DNA from: Chryseobacterium culicis
GTDB lineage: Bacteria; Bacteroidota; Bacteroidia; Flavobacteriales; Weeksellaceae
Reading direction: 5' to 3'
Length of the DNA: 64,000 nt
Assembly: GCF_900108365.1 (NCBI RefSeq)
Contig: NZ_FNWQ01000001.1
Span: 434,001 to 498,000 of the forward strand
Under the pieces are notes generated by a model, which did no database searches, had not been told where the DNA came from, and saw nothing but the letters and a program-made list of their open reading frames with translations. The translations under genes and the position numbers were made by a program. The first letter of the stretch is position 1; every line of letters starts with the position of its first letter. Below are positions 32,611-41,617 of the stretch, piece by piece.

Positions 32611-34569
32611 ATGAAAACGAAATTTATCTTAGTGGCAAGTGTTGCCGCCTGCTCTTTTGTTTTTGCACAAAACACACCATCCAAATTAAATCCCGGTAAA
32701 AGCGGGCTGCATGCAGACTTTATGAGATTCGACAAAAACGCACCAGCTTTTCAGGGAAGCCCTGTTTTATTTGACGAAGCTACAGAGAGACTTTCTCCGG
32801 GGCAGGGGCTCAAGTTGGGACTTGAAAAAGATGCCTTAGGTTTTGAAACACACAGATTTCAACAGACCGTAAATGGTATTCCTGTGGAATACGGGATGAT
32901 GGCTGTACAGACTAAAGGAGGGAAAATTGTAGGACAATCAGGAAAATGGGTTCTTAATGTTCCGAAAAATGCTGAAAGAAAAGCTAATATTTCTGAAAAT
33001 ATCGCTCTGCAGAATGCTTTATCATTTGTAGGAGCAGAATCCTACAGATGGCAGAATAAAGAGGAGGAAGACTTTTTAAAGAAAGACGCTAATGATCCCA
33101 ATGCAAGCTTTGCTCCCAAAGGTGAACTGGTTTATTATTCAGATCCCACAGACGAAAAACTGAATAACCTAACATTAGCTTATAAATTTGATATTTATGC
33201 GGAAAAGCCTTTAAGCAGACAATACGTTTTCGTAGATGCTAAAAACGGAAAAGTATTGGGAGTGGATGCCATTATTCACGAAGTAAATGCTCCGGGTACA
33301 GCAACAACAGTTTACAGTGGAAACAGAAATATTGTAACTGATTCTTATAACGGAAGCTACCGGCTAAGAGAAACAGGTAGAAATGCAGGAACTTCTGTGG
33401 AAACCTATAATCTTAAGAAAACCACTAATTTTTCATCCGCTGTAGATTTTACGGATGCAGATAACGCCTGGAATAACGTTAATACCAACAAAGACCAATA
33501 TGCTACCGATGCTCACTGGGGCGCAGAAATGACACTGGATTATTACTATTCAAAATACGGAAGAAAGAGTATTGACAATAATAACTTTGCCATCAAATCA
33601 TATGTGCATTATGGAAACAATGTATTCAATGCCTATTGGGATGGTTCAAGAATGTTATATGGTGATGGAAGCTCTACTACAAACGGCGGTAAACCTTTAA
33701 CAGCAATAGATGTCTGCGGGCACGAGATTACTCATGGTTTAACTTCTAAAACAGCCAACCTGGTATACCAAAGAGAACCGGGAGCTTTGAATGAAGGTTT
33801 CTCAGATATTTTCGGGAATACGATAGAACGTTGGGCGAGACCCACACAGGCAAGCTGGACGCTGGGAGAAGATTTCAGCTACGTGATCAGAGATATGTCT
33901 AATCCTAATGCTTACCGTCAGCCGGATACGTATAAAGGGACCTACTGGAAAGACGCTACGACTACAGGTTGTGCAGTACCAGGGCAAAATACCAATGACT
34001 ATTGTGGAGTACATACCAATTCCGGAGTGCTTAACTTCTGGTATTATTTACTGGTAACCGGTGGTACAGGTACTAACGATAACGGCTTCGCTTATAATGT
34101 TTCCGGAATCGGACTGGATAAAGCAGGAGCTATCGCTTACAGAACATTGACGACTTACCTTACGTCTTCATCCAACTATGCCAATACAAGAACCTATTCT
34201 ATACAGGCTGCTACTGATCTTTACGGAGCAACCAGCAATGAAGTGACTCAGGTTAAAAATGCATGGAATGCAGTAGGCGTAGGTGGCGGAACTTCTCCGG
34301 CAGGACTTGTTGCAGCCACTTCAAATGTTTCCAATTATACCATCAGTCCGAATCCGGCAACAGACAGATTTACTGTAAACTTCGAAGGTAAAGCGGGAAG
34401 AGGAGTGGTAGAGCTGGTAAGCCTTACGGGTAAGAAAGAAATTTCTGAAAAAGTGGAACTGAAAGACGGAACCAATCAACTTAACATCCAATTACCTTCC
34501 AACTTACTTCCAGGAGTGTATGTGGTAACTGTAAACGGAGAGAAAGCAGGAAATCTTATCAAAAAATAG
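32611..34569 (+). CDS. Secreted M4 (thermolysin-like) metallopeptidase with T9SS tail
   Basis: 652 aa zinc endopeptidase exported across the outer membrane. In order: signal peptide (1-20), FTP/PepSY-like propeptide (to about 225), peptidase M4 domain with HEITHGLTS (zinc ligands H371 and H375, catalytic E372) and third ligand E395 in GALNEGFSD, VHTNSGVLN in the C-terminal half, then a type A T9SS sorting domain (about 580-652) that opens NYTISPNPATDRF and closes VNGEKAGNLIKK. The sorting tail is removed on export. Probably a digestive or virulence-type extracellular protease. Confidence 0.95.
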   Translation: MKTKFILVASVAACSFVFAQNTPSKLNPGKSGLHADFMRFDKNAPAFQGSPVLFDEATERLSPGQGLKLGLEKDALGFETHRFQQTVNGIPVEYGMMAVQTKGGKIVGQSGKWVLNVPKNAERKANISENIALQNALSFVGAESYRWQNKEEEDFLKKDANDPNASFAPKGELVYYSDPTDEKLNNLTLAYKFDIYAEKPLSRQYVFVDAKNGKVLGVDAIIHEVNAPGTATTVYSGNRNIVTDSYNGSYRLRETGRNAGTSVETYNLKKTTNFSSAVDFTDADNAWNNVNTNKDQYATDAHWGAEMTLDYYYSKYGRKSIDNNNFAIKSYVHYGNNVFNAYWDGSRMLYGDGSSTTNGGKPLTAIDVCGHEITHGLTSKTANLVYQREPGALNEGFSDIFGNTIERWARPTQASWTLGEDFSYVIRDMSNPNAYRQPDTYKGTYWKDATTTGCAVPGQNTNDYCGVHTNSGVLNFWYYLLVTGGTGTNDNGFAYNVSGIGLDKAGAIAYRTLTTYLTSSSNYANTRTYSIQAATDLYGATSNEVTQVKNAWNAVGVGGGTSPAGLVAATSNVSNYTISPNPATDRFTVNFEGKAGRGVVELVSLTGKKEISEKVELKDGTNQLNIQLPSNLLPGVYVVTVNGEKAGNLIKK

Positions 34570-34594
34570 ACACCAAATTTTAATATATTCAGCG

Positions 34595-34626
34595 AAAAGG
34601 CCACAAGTTAGTTCTTGTGGCCTTTT
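34595..34626. terminator. Bidirectional terminator
   Basis: AAAAGGCCACAAG (34595-34607), six-base loop, CTTGTGGCCTTTT (34614-34626). It lies between the convergent M4 protease gene and hemH. Confidence 0.88.
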
Positions 34627-34646
34627 GTTTATTTGAGTGAATTGAA

Positions 34647-35675
34647 TTATACCAAATAAAAATCATTCAGTTTTTCTTCACAAAGTATTTTTACCACATC
34701 AATCCATCGGTCTTCATCATTCAGGCATGGAATATAATGGAAGTTTTCACCTCCACCATGCATAAACTGCTCTTTTCCTTCCACAGAAATCTCTTCCAGC
34801 GTTTCCAGACAATCAGAAACGAATGCAGGACACACGATGGCCAGATTTTTTATTCCTTTTTTGCCAATTGTTTCAAGCGTTTCGTCGGTATAAGGCTCAA
34901 TCCATTTGTCTTTTCCTAATCTTGACTGAAAAGAAACGATTGTTTTCTCCTTAGGTAAATTGAGCTTTTCAATCACAAGCTGTGTTGTTTTGTAACACTG
35001 ATGACGGTAGCAGAACTGATGGCTCGGATTATCTTCTCTGGAACAGCAGTCATTAAGATTACACGTCTTTGTAGGATCTGTTTTGTAAATATGTCTTTCC
35101 GGAACGCCATGATACGAAAACTGAAGGGCATCAAAATTTTCAGGAAGCTTTTCCTTAATGCTTTCCGCCAGACAGTTGATGTAAATATCTCTGTTATAAA
35201 AAGGCTGAATATAATTGATCTTGATCGTTGGAAACTTCTTTTTTCTTACTTCTTCGGCCTTCTCAATCACGGTTTCCGTAGTACTCATAGCATATTGAGG
35301 ATACAAAGGGAAAAGAACAATTTCCGTTACTCCCTGATCTACCAGTTTCTGAATACCGGTTTCAATGCTGGGCTGTGCATAACGCATCCCGATTTCCACC
35401 GGAACATCTACCACTTTCTGAAGCTTTTTCTGAATTTGTTCGGTGATGACAATCAATGGAGATCCTTTATCTGTCCAGACCGTTTTATATGCTTCAGCAG
35501 ATTTTGCAGGTCTTGTTTTCAGGATAATCCCCTGTACAAGAAGCGCACGAAAGATCCAGCGGTAATCAATTACCCTCTCATCCATCAAAAACTCATCAAG
35601 ATATTCCTTTACGTCGTTTACGGCAGTTGATCTCGGTGATCCGAGGTTAACCAGTAAAATTCCTTTCTTATTCAA
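34647..35675 (-). CDS. hemH: Ferrochelatase
   Basis: Inserts ferrous iron into protoporphyrin IX, the last step of protoheme synthesis. The protein is 342 aa, starting KGILLVNLGSPRSTAVNDV. The active-site histidine lies in FSYHGVPERH. Unusually, it is followed by a cysteine-rich segment (TCNLNDCC, then FCYRHQC) in the middle of the protein. The metal-binding ExxE-like EPY region is near the C-terminus. No signal peptide. It is followed on the same strand by... no other heme gene; upstream are an FMN reductase gene and an Nfu gene. Confidence 0.94.
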   Translation of the reverse strand: MNKKGILLVNLGSPRSTAVNDVKEYLDEFLMDERVIDYRWIFRALLVQGIILKTRPAKSAEAYKTVWTDKGSPLIVITEQIQKKLQKVVDVPVEIGMRYAQPSIETGIQKLVDQGVTEIVLFPLYPQYAMSTTETVIEKAEEVRKKKFPTIKINYIQPFYNRDIYINCLAESIKEKLPENFDALQFSYHGVPERHIYKTDPTKTCNLNDCCSREDNPSHQFCYRHQCYKTTQLVIEKLNLPKEKTIVSFQSRLGKDKWIEPYTDETLETIGKKGIKNLAIVCPAFVSDCLETLEEISVEGKEQFMHGGGENFHYIPCLNDEDRWIDVVKILCEEKLNDFYLV

Positions 35676-35689
35676 TATTCTAAATTTTG

Positions 35690-36217
35690 TTATGAAACAG
35701 AAGTTATAAAATCTGTTACTAATTCTGATACTTTAGCAAAGGTATTACTTTCCAGCACGCCATTGCTGTCAAATTTGCCTTTTATTCCCTTTATCAATGT
35801 CTGATGTTGATCATCCACAGCTGCGCCCAGCGTTTTTAAGATTAATAATAGCTCTTCGTGGCATTTTTCTCCGCTTGCTGATGCTGTAATTACAGCTGCA
35901 GGCTTTTCAGAAAAAACCGTGGTGGATACACACCATTCCAGCATATTTTTTAATCTTCCCGGAATGCTGAAGATATATTCGGGAGTGGAAAATATAACTC
36001 CCGATGAATTTTCAATCGCTTTTCTTAGCCGTATGACCTCGTCAGGCGTATTTCCTTCCGTAAGGGCCGGATCAAAATGGGGAAGAGCAGAAAGATCATT
36101 GTGGAACTCAAAATCTGTATTGCTCATACCTTCCGTCACCTGTTCCATCAGTCTCAGGTTGCCGGAATTTTCCGAAGCACTTCCAATAATCACTACAATT
36201 TTCTTTCTGTGAGGCAT
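35690..36217 (-). CDS. NAD(P)H-dependent FMN reductase
   Basis: A flavodoxin-like reductase of 175 aa. It opens VVIIGSASENSGNLRLMEQV, the FMN phosphate loop, and has the family motif STPEYIFSIPGRLKNMLEW near the middle. It probably reduces a flavin or quinone, or a xenobiotic; the substrate is unknown. It lies 10 bases after the Nfu gene and 14 bases before hemH, so the three are likely one transcript, an iron/flavin/heme-linked group. Confidence 0.9.
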   Translation of the reverse strand: MPHRKKIVVIIGSASENSGNLRLMEQVTEGMSNTDFEFHNDLSALPHFDPALTEGNTPDEVIRLRKAIENSSGVIFSTPEYIFSIPGRLKNMLEWCVSTTVFSEKPAAVITASASGEKCHEELLLILKTLGAAVDDQHQTLIKGIKGKFDSNGVLESNTFAKVSELVTDFITSVS

Positions 36218-36227
36218 TTCAGCTCTA

Positions 36228-37106
36228 TTATCCGTTTACAGCCTCCACTCTTTCTACCAAATCAGGAACGAATTGCTTTAAAATATTTTCAATTCCGTTT
36301 TTTAAAGTAGCCGTAGAACTTGGACAACCCGAGCAGGCTCCCTGTAAAAGCATTTTCGCTGTTTTGTTCTCCTGATCGTATTCCATTAAGGAAATTTTTC
36401 CGCCATCATTTTCTACTGCCGGAGCTACATATTCATTTAAAATGTCAGAAATCTTCTGCTCATCTTCTGTATAATCTCTGTTGATGATTTTTTCAACAGG
36501 ATTTTCGTGTTTCTGAGGTTCTATATTGGCAATTTCACCACCATTCTGAAGATATTCCGCAATAAGTGCACGAACAGTCATCATTACCTGATGCCATTCT
36601 ACCGAATTATCTCTTGTAACCGCTACGAAATTGTCAGAAATGAAAACTTCCGTTGCAAAATCAAACTCTTTAAAAATAGCTTGTGCCAAAGGAACCCCAT
36701 CAGCTCCCTCTCTCGATTTTACTTCCACGAAGCCATCCATCAGTAATTTGCTTGAAACAAACTTCATTACATTCGGGTTCGGAGTCATTTCAGCATAGAT
36801 CTGATACATTTCTTTTTTCTTCTGAAGATAAATTCTTGGGTTAGCCAATAGCTCGTCTTCTATAACATTTTTCAGACTTTCAGCTACATGTTCCCATTCT
36901 ACGGTATCCTGTTTGGCTACAGCAACAAAATTAGCTGTGATGAATATTCTTTCCACAAACGGATAATTGAAAAGTTCCTGAGCTAAAGGAATTTCTGATA
37001 TATCTGAATTTCTGTCCAACTCTAAAGACCCAGGAATGAGATTGTAATCAGCAACAAATTTCATTACTTTAGGGTTTTCGGTAGGTTCTATAAGTACGGT
37101 ACGCAT
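36228..37106 (-). CDS. NifU (Nfu) family Fe-S carrier with two N-terminal domains
   Basis: Assembles or delivers Fe-S clusters. The chosen start MRTVLIEPTENP, ATG 37104-37106, gives 292 aa. The layout is two tandem Nfu N-terminal domains, about residues 1-85 and 100-185, both with a (T/P)NPNVMKFV or NPKVMKFV block and an (L/A)xxxVExIFI-type end. The C-terminal NifU domain carries the cluster cysteines in CSGCPSS. A start eight codons upstream is possible. It opens the nfu-FMN reductase-hemH group. Confidence 0.9.
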   Translation of the reverse strand: MRTVLIEPTENPKVMKFVADYNLIPGSLELDRNSDISEIPLAQELFNYPFVERIFITANFVAVAKQDTVEWEHVAESLKNVIEDELLANPRIYLQKKKEMYQIYAEMTPNPNVMKFVSSKLLMDGFVEVKSREGADGVPLAQAIFKEFDFATEVFISDNFVAVTRDNSVEWHQVMMTVRALIAEYLQNGGEIANIEPQKHENPVEKIINRDYTEDEQKISDILNEYVAPAVENDGGKISLMEYDQENKTAKMLLQGACSGCPSSTATLKNGIENILKQFVPDLVERVEAVNG

Positions 37107-37139
37107 TTTTTCGTTAAATTTGAGATACAAAAATACGCA

Positions 37140-37202
37140 TTAGAACTTAGAAGCTGAAAATTGAGAGTTAGATTTTTGCTATCGCTGTAATTTAGAACTT
37201 AG
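37140..37202. repeat. Short direct repeat near family A elements
   Basis: TTAGAACTTAGA occurs at 37140-37151 and again at 37191-37202, with TTGAGAGTTAGA between. The wording is close to the arms of the family A element at 13043-13138, so it may be a decayed member. No inverted partner is obvious. Confidence 0.4.
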
Positions 37203-37269
37203 ATACCGGTAATGATAGTATATTCTAATTTTCAAATGGGCATATTTTCAAATTTTCAAATTAATACTT

Positions 37270-37806
37270 ATGGCACTTATAAAAAAACTTTTAGGAAAAG
37301 CACCACAAATTGGTGAAAATACCTTTTTAGCAGAAACTGCTACCATTATTGGAGATGTTACCATGGGAAAAGACTGCAGCGTTTGGTATAATGCAGTAAT
37401 CAGAGGTGATGTTCATTACATTAAAATGGGGGACAAGGTAAACGTACAGGATAATGCAATGCTGCACTGTACCTACCAGAAACACCCTCTGAATATAGGA
37501 AACAATGTTTCTATAGGTCATAATGCTATTGTACACGGATGTACCATTAAGGATAATGTCCTGATAGGGATGGGAGCTATTGTAATGGATGACTGTTTGG
37601 TGGAAGAAAATTCTATTGTAGGAGCAGGTTCTGTAGTTACTCAGGGCACCCATATAAAATCAGGAGAAGTATGGGGAGGAGTTCCTGCAAGAAAAATTAA
37701 AGATATTAATGCCCAGTTACTGGAAGGAGAAGTGAACAGAATTGCAGATAATTATGTGAAATACTCATCGTGGTATAAGGAGAATGTGAAGGATCATCAG
37801 TTCTAG
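37270..37806 (+). CDS. Gamma-class carbonic anhydrase family protein
   Basis: 178 aa left-handed beta-helix built from hexapeptide repeats (GDVTMGKDCS, IGNNVSIGH, IGMGAIVMDD, GAGSVVTQG). Histidines in the expected places (RGDVHYI, AMLHCT, GHNAIVHGC) would bind zinc or iron and could support reversible CO2 hydration. Some family members have lost activity or serve as complex subunits. It has no signal peptide. It is divergent from the Nfu gene group. Confidence 0.88.
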   Translation: MALIKKLLGKAPQIGENTFLAETATIIGDVTMGKDCSVWYNAVIRGDVHYIKMGDKVNVQDNAMLHCTYQKHPLNIGNNVSIGHNAIVHGCTIKDNVLIGMGAIVMDDCLVEENSIVGAGSVVTQGTHIKSGEVWGGVPARKIKDINAQLLEGEVNRIADNYVKYSSWYKENVKDHQF

Positions 37807-37852
37807 GCAGCCAGGTGAATAGAGAATAGTCAATTCGCTTTGCTTGTCAATT

Positions 37853-37882
37853 AAAAAGCTCCGTTCATTGACAGAGCTTTTT
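37853..37882. terminator. Bidirectional terminator
   Basis: AAAAAGCTC (37853-37861) pairs with GAGCTTTTT (37874-37882) around a 12-base loop. It lies between the carbonic-anhydrase gene and the lipoprotein gene. Confidence 0.75.
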
Positions 37883-37912
37883 TCGATTTGATATAGAACC
37901 TTTGTTTTAGGA

Positions 37913-38365
37913 TTAGTTGGGATCAGGCGTTATCAGCCTTACCTTTCCGTGGATACATTTTAAAGAGGTAGGCGGAGTAATCGCGACACAGTTGGACATG
38001 ATATTATACTTCTCATTAAAAGCCCTTACTTTGTCTGTATATTCATTTACTCTCTTCAGGAAAGCAGTTTCAATTTTCTTCGGATAAGCAATATATTGCT
38101 GAGGACCGCCACAAGGCTTCACTCCCATAGGTGCAAAATCCCATTCGCTGGCATCGGTACATTTTTCTCCTGATACTTCAGATTCGATAGATGCTTTTAG
38201 TCCGTCAAGCTGCGCCTGTTCATATTTCTGGCTGTCTTCGTCGGCAGGTCTGTTGGCAATATCAATCGGCAGATTGGTATTAGCATTCTTGGATGTATTA
38301 CATGAAACTAAGGTTAATATAGTGCATAATACAATTACCGGAACATGAAAGAATAATTTTTTCAC
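37913..38365 (-). CDS. Hypothetical lipoprotein, 150 aa
   Basis: Not recognised. It has a lipoprotein signal peptide ending LVSC (Cys about residue 22) and then a soluble domain of about 125 residues. Four further Cys are placed in pairs-like positions (EKCTD, KPCGG, SNCVA, LKCIH), so disulfides are plausible in the periplasm. The gene ends 30 bases from a terminator and is divergent from the helicase gene. Confidence 0.7.
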   Translation of the reverse strand: MKKLFFHVPVIVLCTILTLVSCNTSKNANTNLPIDIANRPADEDSQKYEQAQLDGLKASIESEVSGEKCTDASEWDFAPMGVKPCGGPQQYIAYPKKIETAFLKRVNEYTDKVRAFNEKYNIMSNCVAITPPTSLKCIHGKVRLITPDPN

Positions 38366-38433
38366 AATAAACTTTTTCTTTTTTATAATTTTTCAAAACT
38401 TATGCCAAGGTAAGAAATTCAAATTCATTTCCG

Positions 38434-38441
38434 TACTTTTG
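38434..38441 (+). promoter_or_regulatory. -7 box overlapping the helicase start
   Basis: TACTTTTG is a perfect -7 box whose last base is only 6 bases before ATG 38448, so the mRNA would be almost leaderless. An in-frame TTG three codons upstream (38439) falls inside this box and is therefore not the start. Confidence 0.65.
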
Positions 38442-38447
38442 ACAACG

Positions 38448-40574
38448 ATGAACAATCATTTTTTTGACTTAATAGAATATACCAACAGAAGCGTTTTTTT
38501 AACCGGGAAAGCCGGGACGGGAAAGACGACATTTCTTAATGATTTTGTAAGACGGACTAAGAAAAAGCATATCGTAGTGGCTCCCACAGGTATTGCTGCT
38601 ATTAATGCCGGAGGGGTTACCATCCATTCTATGTTTGGGCTGCCATTGAGAACCTTTCTTCCTACAACAGAAAGGATAGATACCAGTCTGGCTAATAATA
38701 TTGCCGATCTGATGCCTCATTTCAAATACCGTAAAGATAAGCTGAAGCTGCTCAGAGAAGTTGAGATCATCATTATTGATGAGGTTTCCATGCTTAGGGC
38801 AGATGTGCTGGATATGATGGATTTTTCTTTGCGATTTATCAGAAGGAATAATCAGAGATTTGGAGGCGTTCAGATGCTGTTCATTGGTGATCTGTATCAG
38901 CTTCCTCCGGTAGTGAGAGATGAGCATATTCTTAAAATGTACTACAATTCTCCCTTCTTTTTTGACAGCCATGCCATTAAGGAAATTCCTATTGTCACCA
39001 TTGAGCTGACAAAAGTGTACAGACAGTCTGATGAGGAGTTTCTTGAAATTCTGAATGCCATCCGTGATGGTGATGTGGACCATATAGATTTTAACCACCT
39101 CAATGAAAGATATGATCCTGATTTTGATATGGGAAAGGAGTCTTACGTGTATCTGTGCTCTCATAATAAAATGGCAGATGAAATCAATCAGGAGAAGCTG
39201 GCGGAGATTAAAGTGGAGCCTCAGATTTATGAAGCTAAACTGGTAGGGGATTTCAAAGAAAATCAATTTCCGAATGATCAGTTTCTGGAACTGAAAATTG
39301 GTGCACAGATTATGTTTATCCGAAACGATATTTCCGGAGAAAAGAAATATTTTAACGGAAAACTGGGTGAAATTATCGGCTTGGACGAAAATGAAATCCG
39401 TGTTGTACTGGACGAAAGCGAAAGGGAAATTGTGGTGAAAAGAGAAACCTGGGAACAGAAAAAATACTTCCTTGATACTGAAAAAAATATTAAAGAAGAA
39501 GTGTTGGGCAGTTTTGAGCAGTTTCCGATCAAATTAGCCTGGGCCGTTACCATTCATAAAAGCCAGGGTTTAACGTTTGATAAAGTGATTATTGATGCCG
39601 GGAAAAGTTTTACTGCCGGGCAGGTATATGTAGCTTTATCCCGCTGCAGAACGCTGGAGGGAATTGTTTTGAAATCAAAAATTACTCCTGAAGTTATTTT
39701 CAAGGATAACAGGATTTTACATTTCCATACCGACACCATTGCCAACGATCATGTGGAAGCCATTCTGAATCAGGAAAAATACGATTACAGTATCAGAAAA
39801 GTACTTCGCACGCTGGATTGTACATGGTTTTTAAAAGAAGTGGAGGAGTGGAATAACCTTTCGATTGTTACCAAGAATATTGACCATGCGAAAACCAAGC
39901 AGCTTTATCTTCAGCTGAAACATGAAGCGGTAAATCTTGGAAAAATATTTGAAAAGCTGGAACGCATCATTTTTCAGAAAGTTAATCTTTTTATTGAGCA
40001 GAAAGAAGAATGGACTGAGATTGAAAGTAAATCCAAAGGAGCCGTCAATTTCTTTTTTACAGAAATCAGAAATAAAATTTTCGATCCTTTGAAAGATTTT
40101 TACGCCGAAATAAAAGGAGCGAAAGGCTTAAAACAATATAATGAAGAGTTTAAAAGCTGGCTTGAAGATATTGAAGAATACCTGAACAGCCTGAGAGACA
40201 TCCACCTTCTTGAAACGAAACTTTTAGATGAAAAGAATGATAAGGAAATTAATCTGAAAATTGCTAAAGTTCCTTCACAGGTTTTGACCTTCCAGTTATT
40301 TGAACAGGGAAAAACCATCGGAGAAATTGCCTTGGAAAGAGGTCTGGTGAAAGAAACGGTGATTGGGCATCTTGCCAAATTTGCAGAGCAGGGACTGCTG
40401 GATATTTCCAGAGTCATCACCTCAGACAAGATTAAAGCTTTTGAAGATGAGTTTTACAAAAATCCGCACGAGACACTTACCGAGTGGAAAAATGCACTGC
40501 CAAGTCATTTTGAATTTAACGAAATAAGGATTTTAATCAATCATTACAATTATAAAAAAGAAAAGAACTCCTAG
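38448..40574 (+). CDS. PIF1-like / UvrD-type AAA helicase with C-terminal HTH
   Basis: 708 aa superfamily 1 DNA helicase. Walker A is GKAGTGKTTFL, Walker B IIIDEVSML; later motifs include GDLYQLPPV and AVTIHKSQGLTFD. The C-terminal ~100 residues hold a winged-helix/HTH domain (VLTFQLFEQGKTIGEIALER), as in RQC-like tails. It likely unwinds DNA in repair or replication-fork processing; the substrate is unknown. The start at 38448 follows from the overlapping promoter box. The stop codon is inside a perfect 24-base palindrome that serves as terminator. Confidence 0.92.
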   Translation: MNNHFFDLIEYTNRSVFLTGKAGTGKTTFLNDFVRRTKKKHIVVAPTGIAAINAGGVTIHSMFGLPLRTFLPTTERIDTSLANNIADLMPHFKYRKDKLKLLREVEIIIIDEVSMLRADVLDMMDFSLRFIRRNNQRFGGVQMLFIGDLYQLPPVVRDEHILKMYYNSPFFFDSHAIKEIPIVTIELTKVYRQSDEEFLEILNAIRDGDVDHIDFNHLNERYDPDFDMGKESYVYLCSHNKMADEINQEKLAEIKVEPQIYEAKLVGDFKENQFPNDQFLELKIGAQIMFIRNDISGEKKYFNGKLGEIIGLDENEIRVVLDESEREIVVKRETWEQKKYFLDTEKNIKEEVLGSFEQFPIKLAWAVTIHKSQGLTFDKVIIDAGKSFTAGQVYVALSRCRTLEGIVLKSKITPEVIFKDNRILHFHTDTIANDHVEAILNQEKYDYSIRKVLRTLDCTWFLKEVEEWNNLSIVTKNIDHAKTKQLYLQLKHEAVNLGKIFEKLERIIFQKVNLFIEQKEEWTEIESKSKGAVNFFFTEIRNKIFDPLKDFYAEIKGAKGLKQYNEEFKSWLEDIEEYLNSLRDIHLLETKLLDEKNDKEINLKIAKVPSQVLTFQLFEQGKTIGEIALERGLVKETVIGHLAKFAEQGLLDISRVITSDKIKAFEDEFYKNPHETLTEWKNALPSHFEFNEIRILINHYNYKKEKNS

Positions 40575-40586
40575 GAGTTCTTTTTT
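40561..40586. terminator. Terminator overlapping the helicase stop codon
   Basis: AAAAGAACTCCT and AGGAGTTCTTTT form a perfect palindrome (40561-40584), followed by TT. The TAG stop (40572-40574) is at its centre. It also serves the convergent astacin gene. Confidence 0.85.
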
Positions 40587-40608
40587 GATTTGAAATGAAT
40601 TTTTGAAA

Positions 40609-41463
40609 CTAAGGATACATGGCATTTATGGTATTAATATCTCCGGTTGTAAATCCGGTTCTGTTATACGTGAAACTGCTGTTGTCTGCTCTGGTAATGG
40701 TGGGTTGTCCGTTTTTAGAATAAGATGTCGGCCAATACATCATTACCGAATTAATATTGAATGGCCCAATATCTGTTCCGGAACTGTAAATATTAAAATT
40801 ATAAGACTGTCCGCTTTGGATATTGTTCCAAAGGATTTTTACATACTGATCCCTGTCTTTACGGGTATGTTCATGGTAAAGTCCCACTGTATGACCCATT
40901 TCATGAATGACCGAACCTACAGAAATGTACTGGTCCAAAGAAACCGTTTGTTTTCCGCCCTGGTACCCGATATGGGCCCAGCCATCCGATCCGGATGAAC
41001 TTCCGAAAATAAACTCAACATAATTAGACTGATTGGTACGGTAGATCCATTGAGTATTGGTTTTGCTGTTATACTCGCTGATGGCGGAATTGATTTTATT
41101 AACGTTGATAGAACCCATATTACTGGCAATGGTGTAATAAATTTTACCGCTTGGCCATCTTGAATAGCTAGCCCCTCCTTTATTGACTTCATTACCTTCG
41201 GATAACTGTTTGTCAGAAAGAACCATATCTCCCTCGAAGAAATTCATTCCGTTTTTTCTTTCATAAATAATGTCCTGGCCTCCCAGTTTTCCTTTTTTTA
41301 GATTGTCTGCGTTGAAGGCGCTGGATTGTGCTTCAGAAGCAATGTCTTCATTGTTTTTACTGCAGGATGCTATTGTTGCAGCGACAAGAAAACTCATCAA
41401 TACCGTTTTCCCTGTCAGGATCTGCCGATAGAACAGCCGGTTTGGTTTTTTGTTCATATTCAA
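40609..41463 (-). CDS. Astacin-type (M12A) metallopeptidase lipoprotein
   Basis: 284 aa. A lipoprotein signal ends ATIASC (Cys34). The astacin zinc signature HEMGHTVGLYHEHTRKDRD is at 187-205, and the Met-turn region reads SVMMYWP, close to the SxMHY consensus. This resembles flavastacin-type proteases of flavobacteria, which are secreted or surface-attached. The Lys-rich N-terminus before the hydrophobic core is unusually long for a signal, so a later start cannot be excluded. It acts outside the cytoplasmic membrane. Confidence 0.9.
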   Translation of the reverse strand: MNMNKKPNRLFYRQILTGKTVLMSFLVAATIASCSKNNEDIASEAQSSAFNADNLKKGKLGGQDIIYERKNGMNFFEGDMVLSDKQLSEGNEVNKGGASYSRWPSGKIYYTIASNMGSINVNKINSAISEYNSKTNTQWIYRTNQSNYVEFIFGSSSGSDGWAHIGYQGGKQTVSLDQYISVGSVIHEMGHTVGLYHEHTRKDRDQYVKILWNNIQSGQSYNFNIYSSGTDIGPFNINSVMMYWPTSYSKNGQPTITRADNSSFTYNRTGFTTGDINTINAMYP

Positions 41464-41582
41464 TTTTTTTAAGATTTGGTATACGAATATAATGAATATT
41501 TCTCTTTATGATGAATTATAAATGTTAAAAAAACTTTTTTATGATGATTATTTAATTGGAGGGTTTGTAGATGTAAAATAAT

Positions 41583-41612
41583 AAAAGGGTTTGAATATTT
41601 TCAAACCCTTTT
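41583..41612. terminator. Bidirectional terminator
   Basis: AAAAGGGTTTGAA and TTCAAACCCTTTT form a 13-bp stem with a four-base loop. It follows the leftward lipoprotein gene at 41618-42055. Confidence 0.82.
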
Positions 41613-41617
41613 TATTA

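Noticed and set aside
38499..39266. A long minus-strand frame of 255 codons inside the helicase gene
   Set aside because: The plus-strand frame carries all helicase motifs; the antisense translation has no recognisable feature.
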